Shown piece after piece: positions 1 to 5,598 of a DNA stretch of 12,013 nt; the stretch's first letter is position 1, and each line of letters opens with the position of its first letter. Location: NCBI GenBank assembly GCA_013817465.1, contig JACDCP010000023.1, positions 4,999 to 17,011 on the forward strand. Reading direction: 5' to 3'. The notes below the pieces were generated by a model. It worked only from the letters and a program-made list of their open reading frames with translations, was not told the DNA's origin and searched no databases. Made by a program: the position numbers and the translations under genes. Origin of the DNA: Gammaproteobacteria bacterium. Its GTDB lineage: Bacteria > Pseudomonadota > Gammaproteobacteria > Steroidobacterales > JACDCP01.

Positions 1-1056
1 TCTAAAGAGTTGAAGTCGAAGGTCGACGAGACCTTGGTCAAGCAGTCCGAAGTTCAATCTCGCCTGAGCGAGATTGAGCAGAAGCTGACCCGCCGCGGCG
101 GCGGCGGCGAGGAAGAGCGGAAGTCGGTCGGCCAGCGTGTCGTCGAGAATGACAACGTCAAGAGCATGATGGGCGCACGGGACGGCCGCGTGAGGGTGTC
201 GCTGAAAGCGATTACCAGCGTGGTCGGATCGGGCGGCGATCTCACCGAACCCATGCGCGTGCCGACTATCGTCCGCGTTCCAGATCGGCGGCTGACGGTG
301 CGCGACCTGCTGACGCCTGGCCGGACCACCTCTAACGCCATCGAATACGTGCAGGAGACCGGCTTCACCAACCTGGCGGCCATCGTGTCAGAGACTGTGC
401 AGAAGCCGGAATCCGACCTCGACTTCGAACTCAAGACCACGCCGGTCGTGACCATCGCCCATTGGGTGCAGGCATCGAAGCAGATTCTGGACGACGCACC
501 GATGCTGGCATCCTACATCGACGGCCGTCTGCGCTACGGGTTGATGTACGTCGAGGAACTGCAGCTGCTGAAGGGCTCTGGCACGGGTGGCAATCTGGAT
601 GGCATCCACACCCAGGCGACAGCGTTTGTGCCCGCTTTTGCGGTTGTCATGCAGCAGCACATCGATGAACTTCGGCTTGCGCTGCTGCAGGCGGAACTCG
701 CTGAATATCCTGCGACAGGCATCGTCACCAACCCGATCAACTGGGCGCGTATCGAACTCACCAAGACCAGCGACGGTCAGTATCTGTTCGCGAACCCTAC
801 GCAGATGTCTGGACCCAACCTGTGGGGCAAACCGGTGGTCGCGACGCAGGCAATGGACGAGGACGAGTTCCTGGTCGGTGCGTTCCGCCTGGGCGCTCAG
901 CTGTTCGATCGCGAGGATGCCAACGTGCTCATCTCCACTGAGGACCGCGATAACTTTATCAAAAACTTGGTGACGATTCGCGCCGAGGAACGTCTCGGTC
1001 TGGCTGTCTATCGGCCGGAGGCGTTCATCAAGGGAATCTTCTCGACGATCACCTGA
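1..1056 (+). CDS. HK97 gp5-like major capsid protein (5' end cut by window)
   Basis: This is the shell-forming major capsid protein of the HK97 fold. The frame is open to base 1, so the real start lies upstream and the TTG at 10 is only an internal codon. The visible part has 351 codons. A charged, coil-like segment, a GGGG run (about bases 94-108) and a linker form the rest of a delta (scaffolding) domain. From codon 70 onward the protein follows HK97 gp5 as I remember it, including KPESD, IAHWVQAS, DDAPMLASYI and EDRDNF. Aligning to HK97 puts the protease cut after Lys codon 69 (205-207), leaving a 282-residue mature chain, the same length as mature HK97 gp5. About 34 codons are probably missing. 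Residues matching the HK97 crosslink set (Lys169, Asn356, Glu363) are present at 403-405, 964-966 and 985-987. The portal and protease genes would be expected just upstream. Confidence 0.97.
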   Translation, partial: SKELKSKVDETLVKQSEVQSRLSEIEQKLTRRGGGGEEERKSVGQRVVENDNVKSMMGARDGRVRVSLKAITSVVGSGGDLTEPMRVPTIVRVPDRRLTVRDLLTPGRTTSNAIEYVQETGFTNLAAIVSETVQKPESDLDFELKTTPVVTIAHWVQASKQILDDAPMLASYIDGRLRYGLMYVEELQLLKGSGTGGNLDGIHTQATAFVPAFAVVMQQHIDELRLALLQAELAEYPATGIVTNPINWARIELTKTSDGQYLFANPTQMSGPNLWGKPVVATQAMDEDEFLVGAFRLGAQLFDREDANVLISTEDRDNFIKNLVTIRAEERLGLAVYRPEAFIKGIFSTIT

Positions 1057-1070
1057 TGTCGAGGCAAACG

Positions 1071-1094
1071 GGCGGGGGGAGCTTGTCCCCCGCC
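1071..1094 (+). terminator. GC-rich hairpin after the capsid gene, possible weak terminator or attenuator
   Basis: The arm GGCGGGGG (1071-1078) pairs with CCCCCGCC (1087-1094) around an eight-base loop, starting 15 bases after the capsid stop codon. The following bases are TCCTTTAA, so the T-tract is short and broken. It could partly terminate transcription, or protect the 3' end of the abundant capsid mRNA, so that downstream genes are expressed less. The pairing is directly visible; its function is inferred. Confidence 0.45.
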
Positions 1095-1113
1095 TCCTTT
1101 AAGGATCTCTGAC

Positions 1114-1407
1114 ATGGTTACGATGACTGCAATACAGGGCTTCTATTCGAGCGGGCTTGGTAACGTGCGCCGGCGTGCGCAGTTCGATGTCAACGACGCG
1201 GCTGCCCGCGACCTCGAAAAGCGCGGGCTCGCGGTGAAAATGCAGGCGCCGCCGCGCAACAAGATGGCGCTTGATCACCAGGGAAAATCGCCGGCCGGTG
1301 GCGAGGAGCAACCGTCGTCTGTATCGCCTCCGGCCCGAGCCTCACGCAGGCCGATTGCGAAAGCGTCCGCAGCTGGAAGAAAGCGGAAGAAGAAGCGCGG
1401 CGCGTAA
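1114..1407 (+). CDS. Small unrecognised protein; zero-frame product of a probable frameshift gene
   Basis: A 97-residue frame starts at ATG 1114, with AAGGA (1101-1105) eight bases upstream as a good ribosome binding site. A second in-frame ATG lies at 1123. I do not recognise a named family, but small proteins of this style (GFY motif, RRRAQF, then a DLEKRGLAV segment) often follow capsid genes. Only the first 58 codons look like normal protein. After the GGGAAAA site at 1281-1287 this frame becomes low-complexity, rich in Ala, Pro, Ser, Lys and Arg, and ends in a strongly basic GRKRKKKRGA tail. Over the same bases the -1 frame encodes a well-formed Rossmann-type N-terminus. The likely arrangement is a short 97-residue product plus a 262-residue fusion made by -1 slippage. 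A basic Ala/Pro-rich tail is not unusual in such small phage proteins, so a stand-alone gene also remains possible. Confidence 0.7.
   Translation: MVTMTAIQGFYSSGLGNVRRRAQFDVNDAAARDLEKRGLAVKMQAPPRNKMALDHQGKSPAGGEEQPSSVSPPARASRRPIAKASAAGRKRKKKRGA
1281..1335 (+). promoter_or_regulatory. Candidate -1 programmed ribosomal frameshift signal
   Basis: GGGAAAA at 1281-1287 is phased as G GGA AAA in the frame of the gene starting at 1114, which is the canonical X XXY YYZ layout. Slipping back one base gives GGG AAA and continues at ATC 1287, exactly the frame that stays open to 1901. A five-base spacer (1288-1292) precedes a strong stem: GGCCGGTGGCGA (1293-1304) against TCGCCTCCGGCC (1324-1335), 11 of 12 positions paired with one T-T mismatch and a 19-base loop. 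The -1 frame is closed by a TGA at 1272-1274 just upstream. It contains no ATG, GTG or TTG between there and ATG 1431, so the conserved start of the downstream protein otherwise has no normal start codon. Confidence 0.72.
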
Positions 1408-1901
1408 TTGTCGTCAACACGAGCTTCCGTATGGCGCCGTGGGCCGACGTGCTGTACGGCTGCGATGAGCGTTGGTGGCGCGAGTATTTCGTCGAGGCTG
1501 ATCGAGCGTTTCGCGGCGAGATGTGGACCATCAACGAGAACGCGCGTGACCGGTTCGGCCTGAACTGGATTCGCGGCGGACCGATCGACGGCCTGTCCCG
1601 GGCGCACGACTCGATCCGCACCGGGCGCAACAGCGGCTTTCAGGCGATCTGCCTGGCGTATCTTTTCGGGGCGGTACGGATTCTGCTGCTCGGCTACGAT
1701 TTCCAGCGCACTGACGGCAGGTCGCACTGGCATGGCAACCATCCGCGCGGGCTGGGGAACGGTGGATCGTTTCCGCGCTGGTGCGAGACGATGACGACTC
1801 TGGCCGCCGAGCTCGAGCAGGAAGCAATCGAGGTTTACAACTGTACTCGCCAGACGGCCCTGACATGTTTTCGGAGGTGTGCGCTCGAGTCGGTATTGTG
1901 A
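1287..1901 (+). CDS. DUF115/MptE-like Rossmann protein, glycosyltransferase-like (frameshift extension)
   Basis: This frame gives 204 residues after the proposed slip and would be fused to the first 58 residues of the gene at 1114. Visible signatures are a beta strand leading into VVCIASGPSL (about 1314-1343), the GPSL loop typical of DUF115/MptE-like and Maf-type proteins; VIVVNTSFR; ADVLYGCDERWW (from about 1443); the GRNSGFQAICLA segment (from about 1624) followed by ILLLGYDFQ; and HWHGNHP. That family has a Rossmann-type fold related to sialyltransferase-like enzymes, so sugar or nucleotide-sugar binding is plausible, but no substrate can be assigned. Starting at ATG 1431 would delete the first strand and the GPSL loop, so I reject that start. 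Alternatives are a rare start codon such as ATC 1287, or a one-base sequencing error. The stop TGA (1899-1901) overlaps the GTG of the next gene. Confidence 0.72.
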   Translation: MAGRWRGATVVCIASGPSLTQADCESVRSWKKAEEEARRVIVVNTSFRMAPWADVLYGCDERWWREYFVEADRAFRGEMWTINENARDRFGLNWIRGGPIDGLSRAHDSIRTGRNSGFQAICLAYLFGAVRILLLGYDFQRTDGRSHWHGNHPRGLGNGGSFPRWCETMTTLAAELEQEAIEVYNCTRQTALTCFRRCALESVL

Positions 1902-2737
1902 TCATTCATGGCATGCAGGGTCTGGGCGACAATGTCTACCAGCGCGCCTTCGTCAAGAACCTGCCGCGGCCAGTCTACCTGGAGACTCCGTGGCCGGAAT
2001 TGTACGCTGACCTGGAGGGGGTACAGTTTCTGCGCCCGGTGACGAAGTTGCGCACCCAGGCGAAGAACATTGCCCGGCAAACGCAGCGATGGGTTGCAAC
2101 CAGCGGCCCGAACAGGCGCATCTCGTATGGTGGCGACGGCATCGTAGCGGGGATGCAGAAGTGCTTCGGAGTCGGGCCGGGCACATTCGATCTGCCGCCA
2201 ATGCCGTCGCCCCGTCAGGGCCGATACGCCGTGGTGCGGCCGGCGACGATCCGTCGAGAATGGCTGGCCGAATCGAGAAACCCCAGGCCTGAGTACATTG
2301 CGGAGGCCGCGTCAATCCTCATGGATCGCGGCTACCGGGTAATCTCGGTCGCGGATCTCGAGCCGGGCGTGGAATGGGCGCTCGACCCGCTGCCGCCGGC
2401 GGACGAACGTCTGCACGGCGGCGAGCTTACCGTCACTGAACTGCTGGGATTAGTGCAGCACGCTACGGTAGTGATCGGCGGTGTCGGTTGGATTCTGCCA
2501 GCGGCGATCGCGGGCCGCGTGCCGGCCTGGATCATCTTCGGCGGCTGGGGTTTTTTCAATGCCCCGGAGCGGCTCATCGATTGTAGGATGGAGGTATCGC
2601 ACATTGGCATTGCCCTGCCCGATCGTTTCTGCCGCTGCCGATTCAACCGCCACAGCTGCGACAAACGAATCAGCGACCATGCGGGCAAGTTTTCCCGCTG
2701 GCTTGCCGGTCGCGGACACGCTGCTGTGGCTGCCTGA
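1898..2737 (+). CDS. GT9 (heptosyltransferase)-like GT-B fold glycosyltransferase
   Basis: This predicted 279-residue protein resembles ADP-heptose:LPS heptosyltransferases (glycosyltransferase family 9). The N-terminal half opens with a beta strand and HGMQGLGDNVYQRAFV, the glycine-rich acceptor-side loop of GT9 enzymes. The C-terminal half has YAVVRPATIRREWL, a helix then GYRVISVAD, then ELTVTELLGLVQHATVVIGG and PAWIIFGG, matching the donor-binding layout of GT-B proteins. The C-terminus holds a CRCRF...CDKRI cysteine cluster. I place the start at GTG 1898 because GTGA overlaps the previous stop by four bases, suggesting translational coupling. ATG 1865 is an alternative, and ATG 1913 would lose the first strand. 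GGAGG at 1873-1877 is 20 bases upstream, too far for normal use. It sits between a DUF115-like protein and a methyltransferase, forming a sugar-modification cassette. Donor and acceptor are unknown. Confidence 0.78.
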   Translation: MIIHGMQGLGDNVYQRAFVKNLPRPVYLETPWPELYADLEGVQFLRPVTKLRTQAKNIARQTQRWVATSGPNRRISYGGDGIVAGMQKCFGVGPGTFDLPPMPSPRQGRYAVVRPATIRREWLAESRNPRPEYIAEAASILMDRGYRVISVADLEPGVEWALDPLPPADERLHGGELTVTELLGLVQHATVVIGGVGWILPAAIAGRVPAWIIFGGWGFFNAPERLIDCRMEVSHIGIALPDRFCRCRFNRHSCDKRISDHAGKFSRWLAGRGHAAVAA

Positions 2738-3308
2738 GCAGGGCGTCGGGTTCCATACGCGGCCAGCGATTGCTTACGACGGTGAGTATTATCGGAAGTA
2801 TGCCGAGTATGACGCCACGGACCTCGGTGTCCGACTGACCCGGGCGCGGCTGGATCTCGTCCGCCGGCACTGGTCGGGCGAAATGCTGGACATCGGCATC
2901 GGCGCCGGACTGTTCGTCCGCAGCGCGGACTGCGACGGCTACGACGTGAACGCGGATGCGGTGGCGTGGTTACACGAGGCCGGTAGATTTCGTGATCCTT
3001 ATCGGCAGCCGGTCGAGGCGATCTGCTGCTGGGACAGTCTGGAACATATTGCCGAGCCAGGCCTGCTGCTCGAGCAGATACAGCGCTGGCTGTTCGTCAG
3101 CCTGCCGATATTCGAGAGTGCCGAACAGTGCCTGCAATCGAAGCACTATCGGCCTGGCGAGCACATCTGGTACTGGACCCGGCGCGGGTTCATTGCCTGG
3201 TGCGAGCGGCAGGGATTCGAGCTCGTCGAGCACAACACCGCTGAATCAACGCTTGGCCGCGAGGACATCCACAGTTTCGCGTTCCGTCGTCGGAGTCTAC
3301 CCGCATGA
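2679..3308 (+). CDS. Class I SAM-dependent methyltransferase
   Basis: With the ATG at 2679 this gives 209 residues. Motif I is MLDIGIGAGLF (about residues 69-79) for AdoMet binding; the acidic strand-2 motif is GYDVN (about 87-91); motif IV is CCWDSLEHI (about 110-118), as in UbiG/BioC-like enzymes. The C-terminal part has HIWYWTRRGFIAWCERQGFELVEH, the helix-strand element typical of Methyltransf_11/23 proteins, listed here only as its outline. The N-terminus has GVGFHTRPAIAYD and YYRKYAEYDATDLG. The start is uncertain: no clear ribosome binding site precedes 2679, TTG 2703 is possible, and the frame stays open far upstream with poor composition. The gene overlaps the GT9-like gene by 59 bases, and its TGA overlaps the next gene's ATG (ATGA at 3305). 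It may methylate a sugar, or a virion or host surface protein; the substrate is not evident. Confidence 0.82.
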   Translation: MRASFPAGLPVADTLLWLPEQGVGFHTRPAIAYDGEYYRKYAEYDATDLGVRLTRARLDLVRRHWSGEMLDIGIGAGLFVRSADCDGYDVNADAVAWLHEAGRFRDPYRQPVEAICCWDSLEHIAEPGLLLEQIQRWLFVSLPIFESAEQCLQSKHYRPGEHIWYWTRRGFIAWCERQGFELVEHNTAESTLGREDIHSFAFRRRSLPA

Positions 3309-3616
3309 GCTTTGTGACGCTTGACGAAGCGAAGGACCAGCTCGCGATCGAACAGGACTTCACGGCGCACGACGAGCGCATCGAGCGGCTCATCAGCGCT
3401 GCGGAGAAGTGGGCGGAAAACTTCCTCAATCGCTCGCTCGAGGAACTGGACAGCGACAGCCCGCCGTCGTCGCCAGTGGAGATCCCGGAGGACGCGAAGA
3501 GCGCGATCCTGCTGCACGTCGAGGCCGAGTTCGATCGCGACGAACGGAACATGGAGCGGCTGATCGAGACCGCGCGCAACCTGCTCTGGCCATACCGTGT
3601 CGGACTCGGCGCATGA
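3305..3616 (+). CDS. Head-tail connector, HK97 gp6-like
   Basis: This 103-residue protein belongs to the gp6/connector adaptor family that forms the ring below the portal. HK97 gp6 is of similar size. It opens with FVTLDEAKDQLAIE, the usual N-terminal pattern (a valine-threonine-leucine start, then an EAK-QL helix), followed by HDERIERLISAAEKWAENFL, an amphipathic helix typical of the family, an acidic proline-containing loop (about residues 48-60), and two further helices containing AILLHVEAEF and RNLLWPYR. The ATG overlaps the preceding stop codon as ATGA, so it is probably translated by coupling to the methyltransferase gene. In HK97-type genomes this gene normally follows the capsid gene directly, which shows that the three genes in between are an insertion or moron. 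Confidence 0.9.
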   Translation: MSFVTLDEAKDQLAIEQDFTAHDERIERLISAAEKWAENFLNRSLEELDSDSPPSSPVEIPEDAKSAILLHVEAEFDRDERNMERLIETARNLLWPYRVGLGA

Positions 3617-3663
3617 ATACGTGAGCCAGATCGTGCCGCGTGCGCTCCGCAAACGCCTCGAGC

Positions 3664-3670
3664 AGAGGAA
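3664..3670 (+). promoter_or_regulatory. Ribosome binding site deciding the head-closure start
   Basis: AGAGGAA lies five bases before ATG 3676. It supports that start over the in-frame GTG at 3640, which would add 12 residues with no family resemblance and has no such site. Confidence 0.75.
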
Positions 3671-3675
3671 GAAAC

Positions 3676-4029
3676 ATGCAAGCCGGTCGCCTGCGCCACC
3701 GCGTTGACATTCAGCGGCCACTCGAGCTGCTGGACGAGGCCGGCCAGCCAGAAGTGACCTGGGTGAACCAGGCGGAGTCGGTGCCGGCCTCCATCGAGCC
3801 GATCAGCGGGCGAGAGTTTTTCGCCGCGCAGCAGGTGCAGGCGGACGCGACGACGCGCATCCGCATCCGCTATCGACCAGGACTCACGGAGAAGATGCGT
3901 GCAGTACACACCATGGACGGGCTGACCGAGCTGTACGACATCGAGTCGATCATCCACCTCGACGAGCGGCGGCGGGAAATGCACCTCATGTGCCGGCGCC
4001 GCGAAGCGGCAGGTGGCTTCCGTGGTTAG
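3676..4029 (+). CDS. Head closure / head-tail joining protein
   Basis: This 117-residue protein is of the Phage_H_T_join family (SPP1 gp16-like stopper), which seals the connector after DNA packaging and receives the tail. Typical elements are the QAGRLRHRVDIQRP start, the TWVNQAESVPASIEPISGRE stretch containing the W-x5-V-x-A-x-I pattern with a following G-R-E/F-F, then VQADATTRIRIRYRPGL, where a basic beta hairpin follows, and DIESIIHLDERRREMHLMCRR near the end. All of these match the family's short beta-barrel layout. The length is standard. The 59 bases between this gene and gp6-like hold only its ribosome binding site and a doubtful 28-codon frame. The gene ends in TAG eleven bases before the next start. 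Confidence 0.88.
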   Translation: MQAGRLRHRVDIQRPLELLDEAGQPEVTWVNQAESVPASIEPISGREFFAAQQVQADATTRIRIRYRPGLTEKMRAVHTMDGLTELYDIESIIHLDERRREMHLMCRRREAAGGFRG

Positions 4030-4040
4030 GATCGCAACGA

Positions 4041-4493
4041 ATGGCTGGTGAGATCGAGGGTGTTGCCGAGCTCACGAAAAAGTTCCAGGAATTGGGCGCG
4101 GCGGCAACCAGCGCCGCACTCCGCTCGGCTGCACGAGCCGCGATGAAGCCAGCCGCCGATCGGGCGAAGGCACTGATTCCGGTCGGGACGGTGGCGCATC
4201 GAACCTTTAAGGGGCGGCTGGTCGCGCCAGGCTTCGCCCGGCGCAGCATCCGAGTCGTGACGAAACTGAGCCGCGACAAACAAAAGGTTACCGCGTTGCT
4301 CGGGGTGCGGCGGGAAGCGTTTTACGCCGTCCAGTTCGTCGAGCTTGGTACGTCGAAGACGCCGGCGGAACCGTGGCTGCGCACGGCATTCGAATCGCAA
4401 AAGGATCCGGCGCTGCGTGCGATCGGCGACAACATGCGCAAGCGCATCGAGCGGATAGCAAACCAGCGCGCCGCCAGGGCGAGCGCGAAATGA
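4041..4493 (+). CDS. HK97 gp10-like neck/tail component
   Basis: This 150-residue protein is of the HK97-gp10_like family, found between head-closure and tail-terminator genes in many siphoviruses. It begins with a short helix (GVAELTKKFQELG), then an Ala-rich helix with PAADRAKALIPVGT. Next comes GRLVAPGFARRSIRV, and the family hallmark near the end, VQFVELGTSKTPAEPWLR, followed by a basic helix ending in Ala/Lys. The start at ATG 4041 is supported by AGGA (4028-4031) nine bases upstream; the in-frame ATG at 3990 would lie inside the previous gene without support. The stop codon overlaps the next ATG as ATGA at 4490-4493. The exact role is less settled than for its neighbours: an assembly factor for the head-tail neck or a tail completion protein. 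Confidence 0.88.
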   Translation: MAGEIEGVAELTKKFQELGAAATSAALRSAARAAMKPAADRAKALIPVGTVAHRTFKGRLVAPGFARRSIRVVTKLSRDKQKVTALLGVRREAFYAVQFVELGTSKTPAEPWLRTAFESQKDPALRAIGDNMRKRIERIANQRAARASAK

Positions 4494-4876
4494 TTGAAGC
4501 GGGACTGCGCGCGCACCTGCTCGGCGCGGCAGCGGTGGACACGCTGGTGGCAGGCCGGGTGTTTCCGCTGCTGATGCCGCAAGGCTCACCGCTGCCGTCG
4601 CTGGTCTACCAGCGGATCGCCTCGAGCCGGCAGCAGATGTATTGCGGCACCAGCCGGCTGACAGCCGGCACGTTCCAGATCGACAGCTACGCTGAGCAGT
4701 ATGTGGCTGCGGTCTCGCTCGCGGCGGCAGTGCGCGCGGCATTGCTGGATTTTCAAGGAATGCTGAATGGTGTGCCGGTGCGGCACGCTTTCGTTGAAAC
4801 AGAAGGTGACCTGCTCGATCCCGAGCCCGGTATTTTCCGGGTATCGCAGACCTGGGTGATTTGGTACAGCGAGTAA
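4490..4876 (+). CDS. DUF3168 tail terminator (tail completion) protein
   Basis: This 128-residue protein has the DUF3168 layout. An N-terminal helix (IEAGLRAHLLGAAAV) leads to a loop with VAGRVFPLLMPQG and LPSLVYQRIASS, the family pattern in which a small protein presents a proline followed by Y-x-R. Then come TFQIDSYAEQYVAAVSLAA and a C-terminal strand ending in FRVSQTWVIWYSE. In lambda-like tails and in the Rhodobacter gene transfer agent (g8) this family caps the tail tube at the head-proximal end and stops its growth at the length set by the tape measure protein. The ATGA overlap with the preceding gene implies coupled translation. The gene is followed by 13 bases containing the next ribosome binding site. 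Confidence 0.85.
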   Translation: MIEAGLRAHLLGAAAVDTLVAGRVFPLLMPQGSPLPSLVYQRIASSRQQMYCGTSRLTAGTFQIDSYAEQYVAAVSLAAAVRAALLDFQGMLNGVPVRHAFVETEGDLLDPEPGIFRVSQTWVIWYSE

Positions 4877-4889
4877 TGAGGGTAAAACG

Positions 4890-5312
4890 ATGGCATCAGA
4901 AGACACGCTGATCGGCAACGAATTCCGCTTCCAGGTCGGCGACGGCGCCTCCCCGGAAGTGTTTGTGGACATGTGCGCGGTGTTCGATTTCGGCGCGGTC
5001 GGCGAAGAGAAGCCGCTGGTCGACGTCACCACGCTGTGTGACAACGCGCGTACTTATCGCAACGGCCTCGCCGACGGCGTCGAGATCCCGCTGCAGGTGA
5101 ACTTCATTCCCGGCGACGCGCAGATCGCCGCTCTGTACGCCGATTACAAGGCCAATACGATCCGTAATTTCCAGGTGGTCACCACGGACAGCCCGGCCGA
5201 CATGTTCCAGTTTGCGGCGACGATACGTGCCTGGAAACTGGGTGCGCCGATCGGTGAGCGGTCGAACATGAGCTTCACGCTCAAGATCAGCGGCGAAGTG
5301 GTCTGGGTGTAA
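4890..5312 (+). CDS. Major tail tube protein
   Basis: This 140-residue protein sits directly before the chaperone pair and tape measure gene, the fixed position of the tail tube gene. Its features fit: a beta-rich sequence opening with LIGNEFRFQVGDG, a segment with KPLVDVTTLCDNARTYRNGL (the conserved V-T-T/L plus A-R-x-Y-x-x-G-L loop of this family), GVEIPLQVNFIPGD, and a final strand with SNMSFTLKISGEVVW. The protein would form stacked hexameric rings around the tape measure protein. The start at ATG 4890 has GAGGG seven bases upstream (4878-4882), a good site for a highly expressed gene. The size is near that of gene transfer agent g9 and the lambda gpV N-terminal domain; there is no added immunoglobulin-like C-terminal domain. 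Confidence 0.88.
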   Translation: MASEDTLIGNEFRFQVGDGASPEVFVDMCAVFDFGAVGEEKPLVDVTTLCDNARTYRNGLADGVEIPLQVNFIPGDAQIAALYADYKANTIRNFQVVTTDSPADMFQFAATIRAWKLGAPIGERSNMSFTLKISGEVVWV

Positions 5313-5316
5313 ATCC

Positions 5317-5598
5317 ATGCCGAAATTTGCATTGAAAACCGGCTCGATCGAGGTACGCGGACAGCAGGTTATCGTGCGCGAAATGACCGGCGGCGAGCGC
5401 TCCGAAATGGTCCGCATCCAGAATAACGATCACCTGCGCCTGGCGTTCTATCTGGCCAGTCGCTGTGCTGTGTCGCCGACGTGGAGCGAAGATGAGATGG
5501 CTGGCGAGCCGCCCGACGTGGTCGACGCGATCACCAGCGCCGTCATGCGCTTGTCAGATCTGCTTGCGGAAGCCGGGGAAGAAGAAAAAAAAACCTGA
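5317..5598 (+). CDS. Tail assembly chaperone, short form (gpG-like)
   Basis: This 93-residue protein starts four bases after the tail tube stop. It reads as a small beta domain (KFALKTGSIEVRGQQVIVRE), the MTGGERSEM element, then helices (LRLAFYLASRCAV), a DVVDAITSAVMRLSDLLAEAGE helix and a charged end EEEKKT. This is the usual form of the upstream chaperone in lambda-type GT pairs, which keeps the tape measure protein soluble and recruits tail tube subunits. The last codons before the TGA (5596-5598) run through nine consecutive A (5585-5593), where a share of ribosomes should slip to the -1 frame and make the longer GT-like product. No strong ribosome binding site precedes ATG 5317, so it may rely on ribosomes leaving the tail tube gene. 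Confidence 0.85.
   Translation: MPKFALKTGSIEVRGQQVIVREMTGGERSEMVRIQNNDHLRLAFYLASRCAVSPTWSEDEMAGEPPDVVDAITSAVMRLSDLLAEAGEEEKKT
5575..5592 (+). promoter_or_regulatory. -1 frameshift site of the tail chaperone gene
   Basis: A AAA AAA at 5586-5592, within a run of nine A, is phased correctly in the chaperone frame. Slippage by -1 continues with AAC CTG ACG and runs open to 5930. GGGGAA (5575-5580) just upstream resembles an internal Shine-Dalgarno stimulator, as known for dnaX. The only downstream structure I see is a weak four-pair stem, GCTC-TTT-GAGC (5609-5619). Confidence 0.85.

Noticed and set aside
94..112. GC-triplet run in the capsid gene as a possible regulatory repeat
   Set aside because: It simply encodes the RRGGGGEE linker of the delta domain, and a similar run in the chaperone extension (about 5784-5810) encodes another glycine linker.
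1431..1901. DUF115-like gene starting at ATG 1431
   Set aside because: This start removes the first beta strand and the GPSL loop encoded in the same frame from about 1311, so it cannot be the full protein.
1781..2737. GT9-like gene starting at ATG 1781
   Set aside because: It would overlap the previous gene by over 100 bases with a poor-looking N-terminus; the GTG at 1898 overlapping the stop codon fits better.
3621..3707. 28-codon basic frame from GTG 3621 between the connector and head-closure genes
   Set aside because: It is short, has no ribosome binding site, overlaps the head-closure start, and resembles nothing known to me.
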